From contig NZ_QQTY01000001.1 in assembly GCF_003670115.1 (NCBI RefSeq), positions 496,001 to 560,000 on the forward strand: 64,000 nucleotides of DNA, in the 5' to 3' direction. Within the stretch, counting starts at the first letter, position 1. Each line of letters opens with the position of its first letter. Origin of the DNA: Natronorubrum halophilum. Its GTDB lineage: Archaea; Halobacteriota; Halobacteria; Halobacteriales; Natrialbaceae. Under the pieces are notes generated by a model. That model had not been told where the DNA came from. It searched no databases and was given only the letters and a program-made list of their open reading frames with translations. A program made the position numbers and the translations under genes. Below, piece after piece: positions 8,430-17,428 of this stretch.

Positions 8430-8599
8430 CTTCGATAAATGAACAAGACTGTCTAAAAATCTACTCTTTCAGACGACAGTACGTTCAGTTCACATACATA
8501 GTTTCCGAATCGAACGGTTCGACCTCGATCATTACTCCGAAGAACGAAATCGTATTACTGACGGTCGGCTGTTTCGAAAACAAATCGGCGACCCGGCCG

Positions 8600-10261
8600 T
8601 CAGAGTCGCTTGCTCACGTACGGCCCGTCCTGATGGTAGCCGAGTTTCTCGCGGTAGTACTCTCGAGCGCCGATACCGGAAATGACGCTCACCTTGTCGT
8701 AGCCGGCCTCGGCGGCGAGCGTTTCCGCCTGGGCCATCAGTTGCCGTCCATAGCCGCGGTGCTGGTGCTGGTCGGTTTCGCCTTCGCCACCGACTGCGAC
8801 CTCCGTCCCGTAGACGTGCAGTTCCCGGATGAGCGCGGCGTTCTCGAGTTCCGGTCGCACCGGATCGTTCGGGAATCGGAGTCGACAGAAGCCGATCAGG
8901 AGGTCCTGCTCGAAGTCCTCGACGGAGATGAAGTGCTCCGTCCCGCCGCAGGCGTCGTAGGTCATCACGTCGAGTTCGACGGCTTCGGGCTCTTCGTCGT
9001 TCATCCCGGCCTCGCGACAGCGGATGCACTCGCAGGACCAGCCGTGTTCGTCCATCCGCTTTCGGGCCAGTTGTCGAAGGTTGGATTTCCAGACGCCGGC
9101 GTCGATGTAGTCCGCGGGAATGTCGCGCTGGACGCGCTGGAGGCGCGTGTATCTGGGGATCATATCCTTAATCTCGGCGACCAACTCGGCGGCCTCCTCG
9201 TTTCCGAGCGGATCGTACTCGCCCTTGTGCCACCAGTCGTAGGTCGCCGTCCCGCGAACGATGAGCGTCGGGTAGATCTTCAGGTAGTCCGGCTTCCACT
9301 GCTCCTGTTCGAAGATGCGGCGGAAGTCCTCGAGACACATCTCTTTGCTCATTCCGGGTTGGCCCGGCATCATGTGGAAGCCGACCTTGAACGCCGAATC
9401 CCGCAGTCGCTGGTTGGCCTGGATCGACGCCTGAACGCCGTGGCCCCGGTGCATCTCGCGGTTGATCCGCTCGTAGGTCGTCTGGACGCCGACCTCGACT
9501 TTCGTGCCGCCGAGGTCGAGCATCCGGTCGATCTGTTCGGGATCGCACCAGTCGGGCTTGGTCTCGAACGTCGTCCCGATGTTCCGGATGTCGTTCGTCT
9601 CGTTTTCGGCGATCACGTCCTCGAGATACTTCCACTCGTACTCCGCGGGGTCCTCCGCGAAGCTGACGCCTTCGGCCGGTTCGGGCTCCTTGTCGACGTC
9701 GTAGTCGTTCATCGCCTCCAGGGCCCGCTTGACGAACCACTCCTGGTAGTCGTGGCTGCGGGCGGTCATCGTCCCGCCCATCAGGATGAGTTCGACCTTG
9801 TCGACGGGGTGGCCGATCTCGCGCAGTTGCTCGAGTCGCAGCGTGACCTGGCCGTACGGATCGTACTCGTTCTGGACGCCGCGGGCAGCGGCGGGTTCGT
9901 CGCCCGTGTAGCTCTGCGAGGACGAAAACTCCGAATCGGGACCGCCGGGACAGTAGAGACACTTCCCGTGGGGACAGCGCTCGGGAGACGTCATGATCGC
10001 GACCGGCGAGACCCCAGAGGCGGTTCGGACGGGTTTGCGCTGGAGAACCGTCTGTAGCTCCTCGCGGTGTTCTCGCGCCGCGTGGTCCAGCAGTTCGGAG
10101 TTCTTCGGCACCTTCGGTGCCGAGTGCTCCGAACAGGCCTCGAGTTTGGCCGTCTCGACCTCGTCGCGCTCGATTTCGCCCGCGAGAATTCGCTCGACGA
10201 GCGTCTCACAGACCCGCTCGAAGGCGTCGGTTTCGGTTGGATCGGGCGTCTCGGTACTCAC
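8600..10261 (-). CDS. elp3: Elp3 tRNA uridine(34) 5-carboxymethyl-transferring radical SAM/GNAT enzyme
   Basis: 553 residues when started at the GTG at 10261 (MSTETPDPTETDAFERV), which lies about 27 bases after a TATA-like box; the ATG at 10342 would put the promoter inside the gene. The radical SAM cluster is CPHGKCLYCPGG (three Cys), followed by the TIM-barrel domain (KVELILMGGTMTARSHDYQE and KVEVGVQTTYERI). The C-terminal GNAT domain has QHRGYGRQLMAQAETLA. Elp3 makes the cm5 modification on U34 of tRNAs from acetyl-CoA; archaea use the single subunit alone. It is monocistronic. Confidence 0.95.
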   Translation of the reverse strand: MSTETPDPTETDAFERVCETLVERILAGEIERDEVETAKLEACSEHSAPKVPKNSELLDHAAREHREELQTVLQRKPVRTASGVSPVAIMTSPERCPHGKCLYCPGGPDSEFSSSQSYTGDEPAAARGVQNEYDPYGQVTLRLEQLREIGHPVDKVELILMGGTMTARSHDYQEWFVKRALEAMNDYDVDKEPEPAEGVSFAEDPAEYEWKYLEDVIAENETNDIRNIGTTFETKPDWCDPEQIDRMLDLGGTKVEVGVQTTYERINREMHRGHGVQASIQANQRLRDSAFKVGFHMMPGQPGMSKEMCLEDFRRIFEQEQWKPDYLKIYPTLIVRGTATYDWWHKGEYDPLGNEEAAELVAEIKDMIPRYTRLQRVQRDIPADYIDAGVWKSNLRQLARKRMDEHGWSCECIRCREAGMNDEEPEAVELDVMTYDACGGTEHFISVEDFEQDLLIGFCRLRFPNDPVRPELENAALIRELHVYGTEVAVGGEGETDQHQHRGYGRQLMAQAETLAAEAGYDKVSVISGIGAREYYREKLGYHQDGPYVSKRL

Positions 10262-10590
10262 TACACGGTATTGAACGCCGTTCGCGAATAAGCGTGTCGG
10301 ACTCGCGACCCATCGTCGCCGCGGGCCGGTCGACGGACTCACCCGCTCCCAGGGCGGTACGGGTTCGGTTCGGCGTCCGAACGGCGTCGACGGCGTTCCC
10401 CGATGGCATCGAAGTCCGTCTCGAGATACCGTGTGTGTGTGTAACCCGGTTTGACCGTCGTATTGAGATCGGTCGTCCGCTCAGTACGACGCGACGACCG
10501 AACTCGAGCGGGTCGTTGTCCCGGAACCGCCGACGACGGGACGAAAGGCCACGATTTAAGTACGCTCTCTGGGTATTTTGGAGAAACTAG
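10262..10590. other. Divergent promoter region between elp3 and the mrp operon
   Basis: About 330 bases with no convincing ORF. It holds the elp3 TATA-like box at its left end and, at 10553-10562, the sequence GATTTAAGTA, which would drive mrpA. A GGAG at about 10580 lies close upstream of the mrpA ATG. A short (GT)n run is present near 10433-10442. Confidence 0.5.
10284..10292 (-). promoter_or_regulatory. TATA-like box of elp3
   Basis: The minus-strand segment TTATTCGCG is centred about 27 bases before the GTG at 10261. This fits a leaderless haloarchaeal transcript and is the main argument for the GTG start of Elp3. Confidence 0.45.
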
Positions 10591-12951
10591 ATGCCGCCCG
10601 AGTTGTCGGTGGTCCTCGCCGCCGTCGCGTTGCCCTTTGTCGCTGCTGTGAGCACGCCAGTCCTCTTTCGCGTCCTCGGTGAGCGGACCGGCTACGCCGG
10701 CGTAGCGGTCGCGCTGACGAGCTTCCTCCTCCTCGCGACCCAACTCGGGAGCGAGGGGACCGTCGGACTCGCCTGGATTCCCTCGCTAAACATCTCCCTG
10801 CGCTTCGCTATCGACGGCTGGGGGCTGCTGTTTGCGCTGCTCGCCTGCGGGATCGGGACGCTCATTTTCCTCTACTCGCCGGCGTACATGCACGGCGAGT
10901 CGAGCCTCCCCAGGTTCTACGCCGCACTGCTCGCCTTTATGGGGTCGATCGTCGGCGTCGCGCTGGCTGCCGACCTGATCGCGATCTTCCTCTTCTGGGA
11001 ACTCACCAGCCTCTGTTCGTTCGTCCTGATCGGCCACTACACGGCCGACGACTCCTCGCAGTACGCCGCTCGAATGGCGATGTTCGTCACCGTCGGCGGC
11101 GGTCTCTTCTTGCTCGTCGGCTTCCTGTTGCTGGCGCTGGTCGCGGGCGACGTCCTCGGCTCCGAATTCGCGTTCAACCTCGCCGCGATGCTCGAGAACC
11201 CGAACGAGATAGCCGACGCGCTCCGGGAGGAAGGGCTGTTTCTACCGGTGTTGGGCTTGATCGCGATCGGCGCGGGGGCCAAGTCCGCACAGGTGCCGCT
11301 GCACTTCTGGTTGCCCAACGCGATGGCGGCTCCGACGCCCGTTTCGGCGTTTCTCCACTCCGCGACGATGGTCAAAGTCGGCGTCTACTTCGTCGGTCGG
11401 ATTCGGCCTATGCTCGTCGGGCCGGAGTGGCTGTTCCTCTTCGCGACGCTGGGGCTGACCACGATGACGATCTGTGCGATCCTGGCGGTCGGCTCGACCG
11501 ACATCAAGGAGCTGCTGGCTTACTCGACGGCGAGCCACCTGGGGCTGATGATCGCCGGCTTCGGCTTCACCTCGATCTACGGCGCGGAGGCCGGCGTCTT
11601 CCACCTGTTCAATCACGCGCTGTTCAAGGCTGCGCTCTTCCTCGTCGCCGGGATCGTCGCCCATCAGGCCGGCACGCGGCGGCTCGAGAACCTCAGCGGA
11701 CTCCGTCACGACCTCCCGATCACGACCGCGATCACCGCTATCGTCGCGCTCAGTATGGCCGGTATTCCGCCGTTCAGCGGGTTCTACTCGAAGGAACTGC
11801 TCTTCGAGGCGGCCGTCGAGGCGAGACACGTCCACGATATCGGCGTCCTGGGCTGGCTCTACCCGGCCGTCGCCGTCTTCGGGAGCATCTTCACCGTCCT
11901 CTACTCGCTTCGATTCCTCTCGCTGTTCTTCGGCGAGCGACCCGAGGAACTCGGTCACGTCGACCGGCCGTCCGTCATGCTTCTCGTATCGCCCGCCGTG
12001 CTGGCCGCGCTCACGGCCCTCGTCAGCGTCGATCCCGAGATCGCGGTCCACGCGATCGTCCAGAGCGGCGTCGACGCGACCGCCGTCGATCCCCACGAGA
12101 TGCACGTCGGGATTCCGACCGCCTACTCCCCGCCGGTCGGGATGAGCGCGGTGACGATCGGGCTCGGCTTCCTCGCGTACCCGTTCTACGGGCGCATTCA
12201 CGGCGGCGTTCGGGCGATCCCGGAACTGATCCCGCCGATCGGTGCGAACTGGTGGTACGATACCATCGTCGATGGCCTCACGGACGGCGGCGCGTGGCTC
12301 GCCGCCCGGATCCACAACGGGCTGCTCAGAACGTACGCGACGTGGACGCTCGCGTCGACCTGCGCCCTCACGCTCGCGGGCTTCGCCGCGACGGCCACCA
12401 TCGTTCCGACGCATCTCATCGAATTCGACGCCCCGATTGCGATCGCACTCGTCATGCTCGTCGCGGTGATGGCCGCCGTCGCCGTCGTCCGCTCGACCTC
12501 GCACATCGCCGGCATCCTCACGCTCTCGATCCTGGGATTCATGATCGCCATCTTCTACATCCTCGCGAGCGCGCCCGACCTCGCGTTGACCCAGCTGGTC
12601 GTCGAAACGCTCATCCTCGTCATCTTCTTGCTCGTGATCGAGGAGATTCCCGAGTACTACGAGGTCGGGCTCGGCCGGGTCGCTCGCGACGCCGTCCTCT
12701 CAGTCGCCGTCGGCGCAACCGCCTTCGTCACCGTCCTCGTCACGACCGACGCGCGTCCGGCGGGAAGTACGTCCATCGCCCGCTACTACGCCGAACAGGC
12801 GGTTCCCGAAGGCGGCGGGACGAACATCGTCAACGTGATTCTCGTCGACTTCCGCGGCTTCGACACCCTCGGCGAACTCGCCGTGGTCGCACTCGCCGCG
12901 ATTTCGATCCTGACGCTCATCGTGATGCGCAACGGAGGGGACGACGAATGA
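10591..12951 (+). CDS. mrpA: Mrp Na+/H+ antiporter subunit A
   Basis: 786 residues, the full length expected for MrpA. The N-terminal two thirds is a NuoL-like proton-channel domain with about 14 helices: LIAIFLFWELTSLCSFVLIG, HFWLPNAMAAPTPVSAFLHS with the discontinuous-helix Pro/His region, and the conserved Lys/His in FNHALFKAALFLVAG. The C-terminal part (from about 600) has the MbhD/MbhE-like helices (ASAPDLALTQLVVETLILVI, then VNVILVDFRGFDTLGE). MrpA is the largest subunit of the secondary antiporter that expels Na+ using the proton gradient. It is the first gene of a seven-gene operon. Confidence 0.95.
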   Translation: MPPELSVVLAAVALPFVAAVSTPVLFRVLGERTGYAGVAVALTSFLLLATQLGSEGTVGLAWIPSLNISLRFAIDGWGLLFALLACGIGTLIFLYSPAYMHGESSLPRFYAALLAFMGSIVGVALAADLIAIFLFWELTSLCSFVLIGHYTADDSSQYAARMAMFVTVGGGLFLLVGFLLLALVAGDVLGSEFAFNLAAMLENPNEIADALREEGLFLPVLGLIAIGAGAKSAQVPLHFWLPNAMAAPTPVSAFLHSATMVKVGVYFVGRIRPMLVGPEWLFLFATLGLTTMTICAILAVGSTDIKELLAYSTASHLGLMIAGFGFTSIYGAEAGVFHLFNHALFKAALFLVAGIVAHQAGTRRLENLSGLRHDLPITTAITAIVALSMAGIPPFSGFYSKELLFEAAVEARHVHDIGVLGWLYPAVAVFGSIFTVLYSLRFLSLFFGERPEELGHVDRPSVMLLVSPAVLAALTALVSVDPEIAVHAIVQSGVDATAVDPHEMHVGIPTAYSPPVGMSAVTIGLGFLAYPFYGRIHGGVRAIPELIPPIGANWWYDTIVDGLTDGGAWLAARIHNGLLRTYATWTLASTCALTLAGFAATATIVPTHLIEFDAPIAIALVMLVAVMAAVAVVRSTSHIAGILTLSILGFMIAIFYILASAPDLALTQLVVETLILVIFLLVIEEIPEYYEVGLGRVARDAVLSVAVGATAFVTVLVTTDARPAGSTSIARYYAEQAVPEGGGTNIVNVILVDFRGFDTLGELAVVALAAISILTLIVMRNGGDDE

Positions 12952-12983
12952 CGCGACTCGCCACTCGAGGTGAGATGCGATGA
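12948..12983 (+). CDS. 11-codon relay mini-ORF between mrpA and mrpB
   Basis: The ATG at 12948 overlaps the mrpA stop as ATGA, and the TGA at 12981-12983 overlaps the mrpB ATG at 12980. The peptide would be MTRLATRGEMR. It is too short to carry a function; its position suggests that it passes terminating ribosomes from mrpA to mrpB. Expression is not shown. Confidence 0.4.
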   Translation: MTRLATRGEMR

Positions 12984-13444
12984 CGACCGTCATCATGCGC
13001 ACGACCGCTCGAGCGATCGTTCCGATCATCTTCGTGGTCGCCGCCTCGCTGTTCGTCGAGGGTCACAATCTTCCCGGCGGCGGCTTCATCGCCGGCGTCC
13101 TCACGACGACCGCGTTCGCGATCATCTACCTCGCCTTCGGACTGGACTTTCTCGAGCGCGGGGTGCTGGGGCGCGACGTCGAACCCGGGAAGGAGTCCTC
13201 GCGGGATCGCCTCGTCGTGGCCTACCGGCGACTGTTCGAGTACGGCCTGGCGATCGCCGTCCTCAGCGGGCTGGTACCGCTGCTGTTCGGCCGCCCCTTC
13301 CTCACGCAGACGTTCCTCGTGTTCGAGGGCGTGCCGATCTATCACCACGTCGAGATCGCGAGCGCGCTCGCGTTCGACTTCGGCGTCTTCTGCGTCGTCG
13401 TCGGCGGGCTTCTGACGATCCTCTCGGTGGTGGGTGCGGAATGA
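12980..13444 (+). CDS. mrpB: Mrp Na+/H+ antiporter subunit B
   Basis: 154 residues with four predicted helices. The signature EGHNLPGGGFIAGVLTTTAF is the conserved MnhB core, preceded by TARAIVPIIFVVAASLFV. The C-terminus VEIASALAFDFGVFCVVVGG matches the last helix of the family. The start overlaps the stop of an 11-codon mini-ORF that follows mrpA, and the stop overlaps the mrpC ATG as ATGA. It is an integral membrane subunit of the Mrp complex with no catalytic cofactor. Confidence 0.93.
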   Translation: MTTVIMRTTARAIVPIIFVVAASLFVEGHNLPGGGFIAGVLTTTAFAIIYLAFGLDFLERGVLGRDVEPGKESSRDRLVVAYRRLFEYGLAIAVLSGLVPLLFGRPFLTQTFLVFEGVPIYHHVEIASALAFDFGVFCVVVGGLLTILSVVGAE

Positions 13445-13794
13445 CGGCGTTCCTCCTCGCGCTCGTCGTCGGCGCGCTGTTCGCGCTCGGGACGTTCTTG
13501 CTCCTCAGACGGGACCTGATCCGCGTCGTCTGGGGGCTTGCCATCATCAGTCAGGCGGCGAACGTCTACCTGCTGGCGATGGGGGGAGTTGCGGCGGGCA
13601 CCGCCGACACGGTCCCCGTACTGGCAGGTCACGGCGAACACGTACCGGAGACGGCCGATCCGCTGGTGCAGGCGCTCGTACTGACCGCGATCGTCATCGG
13701 CTTCGGCATGACCGCGTTCGCACTGGTGCTGTCGTATCGGGTCTACGAGGAACACGACACGCTCGACGTCTCGGAACTGGGTGATCGCGAATGA
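13441..13794 (+). CDS. mrpC: Mrp Na+/H+ antiporter subunit C (NuoK-like)
   Basis: 117 residues, three helices, homologous to NuoK. Recognisable elements are VVWGLAIISQAANVYLLAMG and the last helix DPLVQALVLTAIVIGFGMTA, the classic MnhC signature. The start is the ATG at 13441 inside the mrpB stop (ATGA). The hydrophilic loop with HGEHVPETADP is normal for the family. A 25-codon mini-ORF spans the gap to mrpD. Confidence 0.93.
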   Translation: MTAFLLALVVGALFALGTFLLLRRDLIRVVWGLAIISQAANVYLLAMGGVAAGTADTVPVLAGHGEHVPETADPLVQALVLTAIVIGFGMTAFALVLSYRVYEEHDTLDVSELGDRE

Positions 13795-13868
13795 CGACGA
13801 CAGAGCCGACGGAGACGATGAACACGAGAGCAACCAGTACATCGACAGGAGCGGGTGAGCGACGATGA
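13791..13868 (+). CDS. 25-codon relay mini-ORF between mrpC and mrpD
   Basis: It begins at the ATGA formed with the mrpC stop (13791) and ends in the ATGA formed with the mrpD start (13865). The peptide MTTTEPTETMNTRATSTSTG plus five residues is low in complexity and has no domain. It probably serves translational coupling rather than coding for a functional protein. Expression is unproven. Confidence 0.4.
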   Translation: MTTTEPTETMNTRATSTSTGAGERR

Positions 13869-15541
13869 CGACACCGTTGGCGGCGATGCCGATCGGCACG
13901 GGATCCCAACTCGTGATCGCGCCGATGCTCGTCGTCCTCGTCGCGGCCGTCGGGAGTTTACTGTTCAGCCGATGGCCCCGTGCGCGCATGGCCGTGAGCC
14001 TCGCGGGCGGCGCCGGCTACGCGATCGCCGTCGCGGCGATCGACTGGTACGTCGTCCTCGCGCCGGGCGCGCCGGGAATCGCGACCTATCAGGTCGGCGA
14101 CTGGCCGGCCCCGGCCGGCATCACGCTCGTCGCCGACGGCCTGTCGGCGTTCATGCTGACCATGGTCGCGATCCTCGGAATCGCGTCGCTGGTCTTTTCG
14201 ACGCGCGTGCTGCCCGAGATCGATCCGCGTAGCTATTACTTTCCGCTGTTTCACTTTCTGGCGCTCGGCGTCACCGGTGCCTTCCTCACCGCCGACCTGT
14301 TCAACCTGTTCGTCTGGTTCGAGGTGATGTTGATGGCCAGTTACGTCTTCGTCGCCTACTACGGCGGCCCCCAGCACACCCGCGCCGCCTTCTGGTACGT
14401 CGCGCTCAACCTGCTCGCGAGCGCGGTCTTCCTGCTCGGGGTCGGCGGCATCTACGCGACGACGGGGACGCTCAACATGGCCGACCTCGCCCGTCGACTC
14501 GCCGAACCGGCGGCGTACGGGATCGATCTCGGCCCGGTCGTCGGCCTCCTCGCCATGCTCCTGTCGGTGTTCGCGATCAAAGCCGGACTCGTCCCCTTCC
14601 AGTTCTGGATCCCGACGGCCTACCGGGCCGCACCGCCGCAGATCACGGCCCTGCTGGCCGGCGCGACCAAAAAGGTCGGCATCTACGCGATCATCCGCCT
14701 CTCCTTTACCGTCTTCGCCGGGGCGCAGATCAGCGTCGACCTCGAGGCACCGATCGTCGGAGCCGTCGTTTCCGGCCCCTCTCCCCTCGCGTTCGTCGGG
14801 GCCGTCCTGTTCGCCATGGCCACCGCCAGCATCCTCGTCGGCGGGATCGGTGCCGTCGGCCGGGACTCAATCGAGGGCGTGCTCGCCTACTCGAGCATCG
14901 GTCAGGTCGGCTTCATCGCGATTCCGGTCGCCATCGCGGCGACGGCCTCGAGCGCGGAGTTACGCCACTTCGCCATCGTCGCGGCGCTGGTCTACGCGCT
15001 CAATCACACGTTGGCGAAGGGATTGCTCTTTCTCGCGGTCGGCGCGATCAGATCGGCGACCGGAACGAGCCGTCTGGCCGACCTCGGCGGGCTGGCGAGG
15101 CGGTCGCCGCCGCTCGCCGTCGCCTTCTTCGTCGGCTCGCTCGCGCTCGTCGGCATTCCGCCGCTGTCGGGCTTTTTCGGCAAATTCCTCGTCTTCTACA
15201 CCGCGGCTCGAGCCGAGTTGGCACCGGTCCTCGGCCTCCTGCTCGTCGGATCGCTGTTGACCATCGCCTACGCGACGCGGACGTGGAATCGGAGCTTCTG
15301 GGGGGCCCGCACCTCCGCGGTCGAAGAGGCAACCGTCGATCCCGTACAGGTCGGCGTGTTGCTCGCGCTCGCGACGGTCATCGTCGCGGTCGGCGTCGGC
15401 TTCGAACTGGTCTACCAGTTCGCGGAGGCCGCCGCGGCGGCCGCGCTGGATACCGACGGGTACGTCGACGCCGTCGATCCGCTCGAGCCGAGCGAGTTGG
15501 AGGCGGCCGGCGAGGACGCCGGCGGAGGTGAGCACGCGTGA
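13865..15541 (+). CDS. mrpD: Mrp Na+/H+ antiporter subunit D (NuoN/M-like)
   Basis: 558 residues with about 14 transmembrane helices. It shows the proton-translocating-module hallmarks: NLFVWFEVMLMASYVFVAYY (conserved Glu of TM5), FQFWIPTAYRAAPPQITALL (discontinuous helix region), the Lys in AGATKKVGIYAIIRL, and YALNHTLAKGLLFLAVGAI (conserved His/Lys). The Ala/Glu-rich C-terminal tail is cytoplasmic. The start is set by the mini-ORF stop overlap. It is paralogous to MrpA and forms the second proton path. The stop overlaps the mrpE GTG. Confidence 0.94.
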   Translation: MTTPLAAMPIGTGSQLVIAPMLVVLVAAVGSLLFSRWPRARMAVSLAGGAGYAIAVAAIDWYVVLAPGAPGIATYQVGDWPAPAGITLVADGLSAFMLTMVAILGIASLVFSTRVLPEIDPRSYYFPLFHFLALGVTGAFLTADLFNLFVWFEVMLMASYVFVAYYGGPQHTRAAFWYVALNLLASAVFLLGVGGIYATTGTLNMADLARRLAEPAAYGIDLGPVVGLLAMLLSVFAIKAGLVPFQFWIPTAYRAAPPQITALLAGATKKVGIYAIIRLSFTVFAGAQISVDLEAPIVGAVVSGPSPLAFVGAVLFAMATASILVGGIGAVGRDSIEGVLAYSSIGQVGFIAIPVAIAATASSAELRHFAIVAALVYALNHTLAKGLLFLAVGAIRSATGTSRLADLGGLARRSPPLAVAFFVGSLALVGIPPLSGFFGKFLVFYTAARAELAPVLGLLLVGSLLTIAYATRTWNRSFWGARTSAVEEATVDPVQVGVLLALATVIVAVGVGFELVYQFAEAAAAAALDTDGYVDAVDPLEPSELEAAGEDAGGGEHA

Positions 15542-16143
15542 ACGTGCGGACCTGGCCCGTCGCCGGCGTCGTCTTCGCCGTGCTGTGGGTCTTCGTTCGC
15601 GGCGTCCATCTGACGCCGTCGGCCGTGCTCGGCCAGTTCCTCCTCGGCCTCGCGGTCGGCCTGCCGACCGCGTACCTCTTCCGGCGGCTGTACGGCAAGC
15701 GGATCGATCTCGGCCGCGGCGTGCTCGCGCTTCCCTACGCGGGCCGGTACCTCGGTGCGTTCGTCTGGGAACTCGTCCGCGCGAACCTGGACGTGGCCTA
15801 CCGGGTGCTCTCGCCGGGAATGCCGATCGAACCCGAAGTAATCCTGGTACCGCTGCGCGTCGAGACCGACGTCGCGATCACCCTCCTCGCCAACAGCGTC
15901 ACGATCACCCCCGGGACGGTCACCCTGGACTACGACGAGGGGACGAACGCGCTCTACGTCCACGCGGTCGACGGCCGCGATCCGGAAGCGATCGCCGCCC
16001 CCATTCGACGCTGGGAGGACGCCGCGCTCGAGATGTTCGACGAGCGGGCGTCGCCGGACGATCCGCCGCGAGAGATCGTCGTCTCCGGCGGCGAACGGAA
16101 TCAACGCTACGGCGGTGACCCGCTGGGTGATGGCGATGAGTGA
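15538..16143 (+). CDS. mrpE: Mrp Na+/H+ antiporter subunit E
   Basis: 201 residues starting with GTG at 15538, overlapping the mrpD TGA as GTGA. Helices at about 8-22 and 25-45 (TPSAVLGQFLLGLAVGLPTA) are followed by the conserved MnhE stretch FVWELVRANLDVAYRVLSP. The soluble domain has RVETDVAITLLANSVTITPG and DYDEGTNALYVHAVD. The C-terminus is longer and more acidic than in bacterial MrpE (about 160 residues). The stop overlaps the mrpF start by 8 bases. Confidence 0.93.
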   Translation: MNVRTWPVAGVVFAVLWVFVRGVHLTPSAVLGQFLLGLAVGLPTAYLFRRLYGKRIDLGRGVLALPYAGRYLGAFVWELVRANLDVAYRVLSPGMPIEPEVILVPLRVETDVAITLLANSVTITPGTVTLDYDEGTNALYVHAVDGRDPEAIAAPIRRWEDAALEMFDERASPDDPPREIVVSGGERNQRYGGDPLGDGDE

Positions 16144-16426
16144 ACTGGTCGGTCCGGCGGCCCTCGAACTGACGGTTCGTGCGGCGCTGATCCTCGTCAG
16201 CCTGCTGTGTGTCCTCTGTAGCTACCGCGTAATCGCCGGGCCGACGAATCCGGACCGCGTGGTCGCACTGGACGCCATCGCCACGAACGTCGTCGCCATC
16301 GCCGTCCTCTTCGCCATCCAGACCGACCGCGGGCTGTTTATCACGGTGAGCCTCGTGCTCGCGATTATCGGCTTCATCGCGACGGTCGCGGTCGCAAAGT
16401 TCGTCATCGAGGGGGAGGTGATCTAG
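16136..16426 (+). CDS. mrpF: Mrp Na+/H+ antiporter subunit F
   Basis: 96 residues from the ATG at 16136 (MSELVGPAALEL), three helices. The family signature is RVIAGPTNPDRVVALDAIAT, followed by FITVSLVLAIIGFIATVAVA. An alternative ATG at 16115 lies 21 bases upstream inside mrpE. Translation is likely coupled to mrpE (8-base overlap), and the TAG stop shares one base with the mrpG GTG. Confidence 0.93.
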   Translation: MSELVGPAALELTVRAALILVSLLCVLCSYRVIAGPTNPDRVVALDAIATNVVAIAVLFAIQTDRGLFITVSLVLAIIGFIATVAVAKFVIEGEVI

Positions 16427-16803
16427 TGATCCGAACCGCCGTCATTATCGCGCTGATCGTCGTCGGCTGTTTCTTCCTGACGGTCGGCACCGTCGGCTTG
16501 CTGCGCCTGCCGAACGTCTACAATCGGATGCACGCGACGAGCAAGCCCACGACGCTCGGTACCGCCGCGATATTCCTCGCGGGGTTCGTCTACTTCGGGC
16601 CGGGCAACGAGGGCCTCACCTCGCTGATCGGAATCGTCTTCCTGTTTCTGACGGTTCCGACGGGTGCCCACATGATCGCCCGATCGGCCGAACGAATCGG
16701 CGTTCCGTTCCTCGGGAGCGTGACCTGGCCGGACGCGTCGGTGTTGGCGAACGACCAGCGAGACCGAGACGAACGCCGATCCGCGGACGACAGCGACGAA
16801 TAG
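16426..16803 (+). CDS. mrpG: Mrp Na+/H+ antiporter subunit G
   Basis: 125 residues, GTG start overlapping the mrpF stop by one base. Three helices and the MnhG signature are present: GLLRLPNVYNRMHATSKPTT, with a conserved His region, and LTVPTGAHMIARSAERIG near the C-terminus. The tail is acidic and Asp/Arg-rich, typical of halophiles. It is the last gene of the mrp operon; the next gene (SHOCT protein) converges on it with a 20-base gap. Confidence 0.93.
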   Translation: MIRTAVIIALIVVGCFFLTVGTVGLLRLPNVYNRMHATSKPTTLGTAAIFLAGFVYFGPGNEGLTSLIGIVFLFLTVPTGAHMIARSAERIGVPFLGSVTWPDASVLANDQRDRDERRSADDSDE

Positions 16804-16823
16804 AACGGCTCGCTCGTCCTCGT

Positions 16824-17321
16824 TCAGGAATCGTACTCGAGATCCCGATCCCGGTTTCGAGTTCCGTCCTCGCGCCGATCCTCCCGTTCGTGGCGCTGTA
16901 ATTGCTCTTGGACGTCCTCTATCGTCTCCGTCTCCAGCAGTCGCTCGAGTTTTCGCTCGAACTGCTCGTCGGTGAGTTCGCCCGCGGCGTAACGCTCGCG
17001 CAGCGTCTCGAGGGCGTCGCCGGGCGTGAGTTCGTCGGATCGATCGCGCTCCCTCGGGTGAGATTCGGTTCGTGCGCTCTCGCCCGTTCCCCACCACTCG
17101 TCCCAGGAGTCGTCATACCCCCAGTCCCACCACTCCGCGCGGTCCGATTCGTCGCCGAACAGGAGGGCGACGAGCGGAACGACGACGATGTAGCCGACGA
17201 GCAACGCGGCGAGCCACCACGACTGACCGGTGAACATCGCCGCCAGCCAGAGTCCGGTGACGATCATCGCCGTGATTCCGGTGACGTTCTCACGGAACCG
17301 TGTTCTGGCGTCATCGCTCAT
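16824..17321 (-). CDS. Membrane-anchored SHOCT-domain protein
   Basis: 165 residues from MSDDARTRFRENVTG (ATG 17321; an upstream ATG at 17360 is less likely). Two hydrophobic helices lie at about 14-32 (ITAMIVTGLWLAAMFTG) and 36-55. A Trp/Asp-rich linker (RAEWWDWGYDDSWDEWWGTG) follows. The C-terminal SHOCT motif is ALETLRERYAAGELTDEQFE (about 105-135), known as a short oligomerisation or protein-binding segment. The tail is highly charged. The function is unknown; such proteins are common and often multi-copy in haloarchaea. Confidence 0.85.
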   Translation of the reverse strand: MSDDARTRFRENVTGITAMIVTGLWLAAMFTGQSWWLAALLVGYIVVVPLVALLFGDESDRAEWWDWGYDDSWDEWWGTGESARTESHPRERDRSDELTPGDALETLRERYAAGELTDEQFERKLERLLETETIEDVQEQLQRHEREDRREDGTRNRDRDLEYDS

Positions 17322-17428
17322 AGCGGTATCGTCGCCCGTACGACGGAAAGCTGTTTCCACCGAACGGCGTCGCCACTGGGCGATTGTGGCGGCGTAGAGG
17401 AACTGGACTGACCGCGTCGTGCTCGAGT

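Noticed and set aside
11427-12983. A 518-codon ORF inside mrpA in another frame
   Set aside because: It overlaps a complete, conserved MrpA and is Arg-rich, an out-of-frame shadow.
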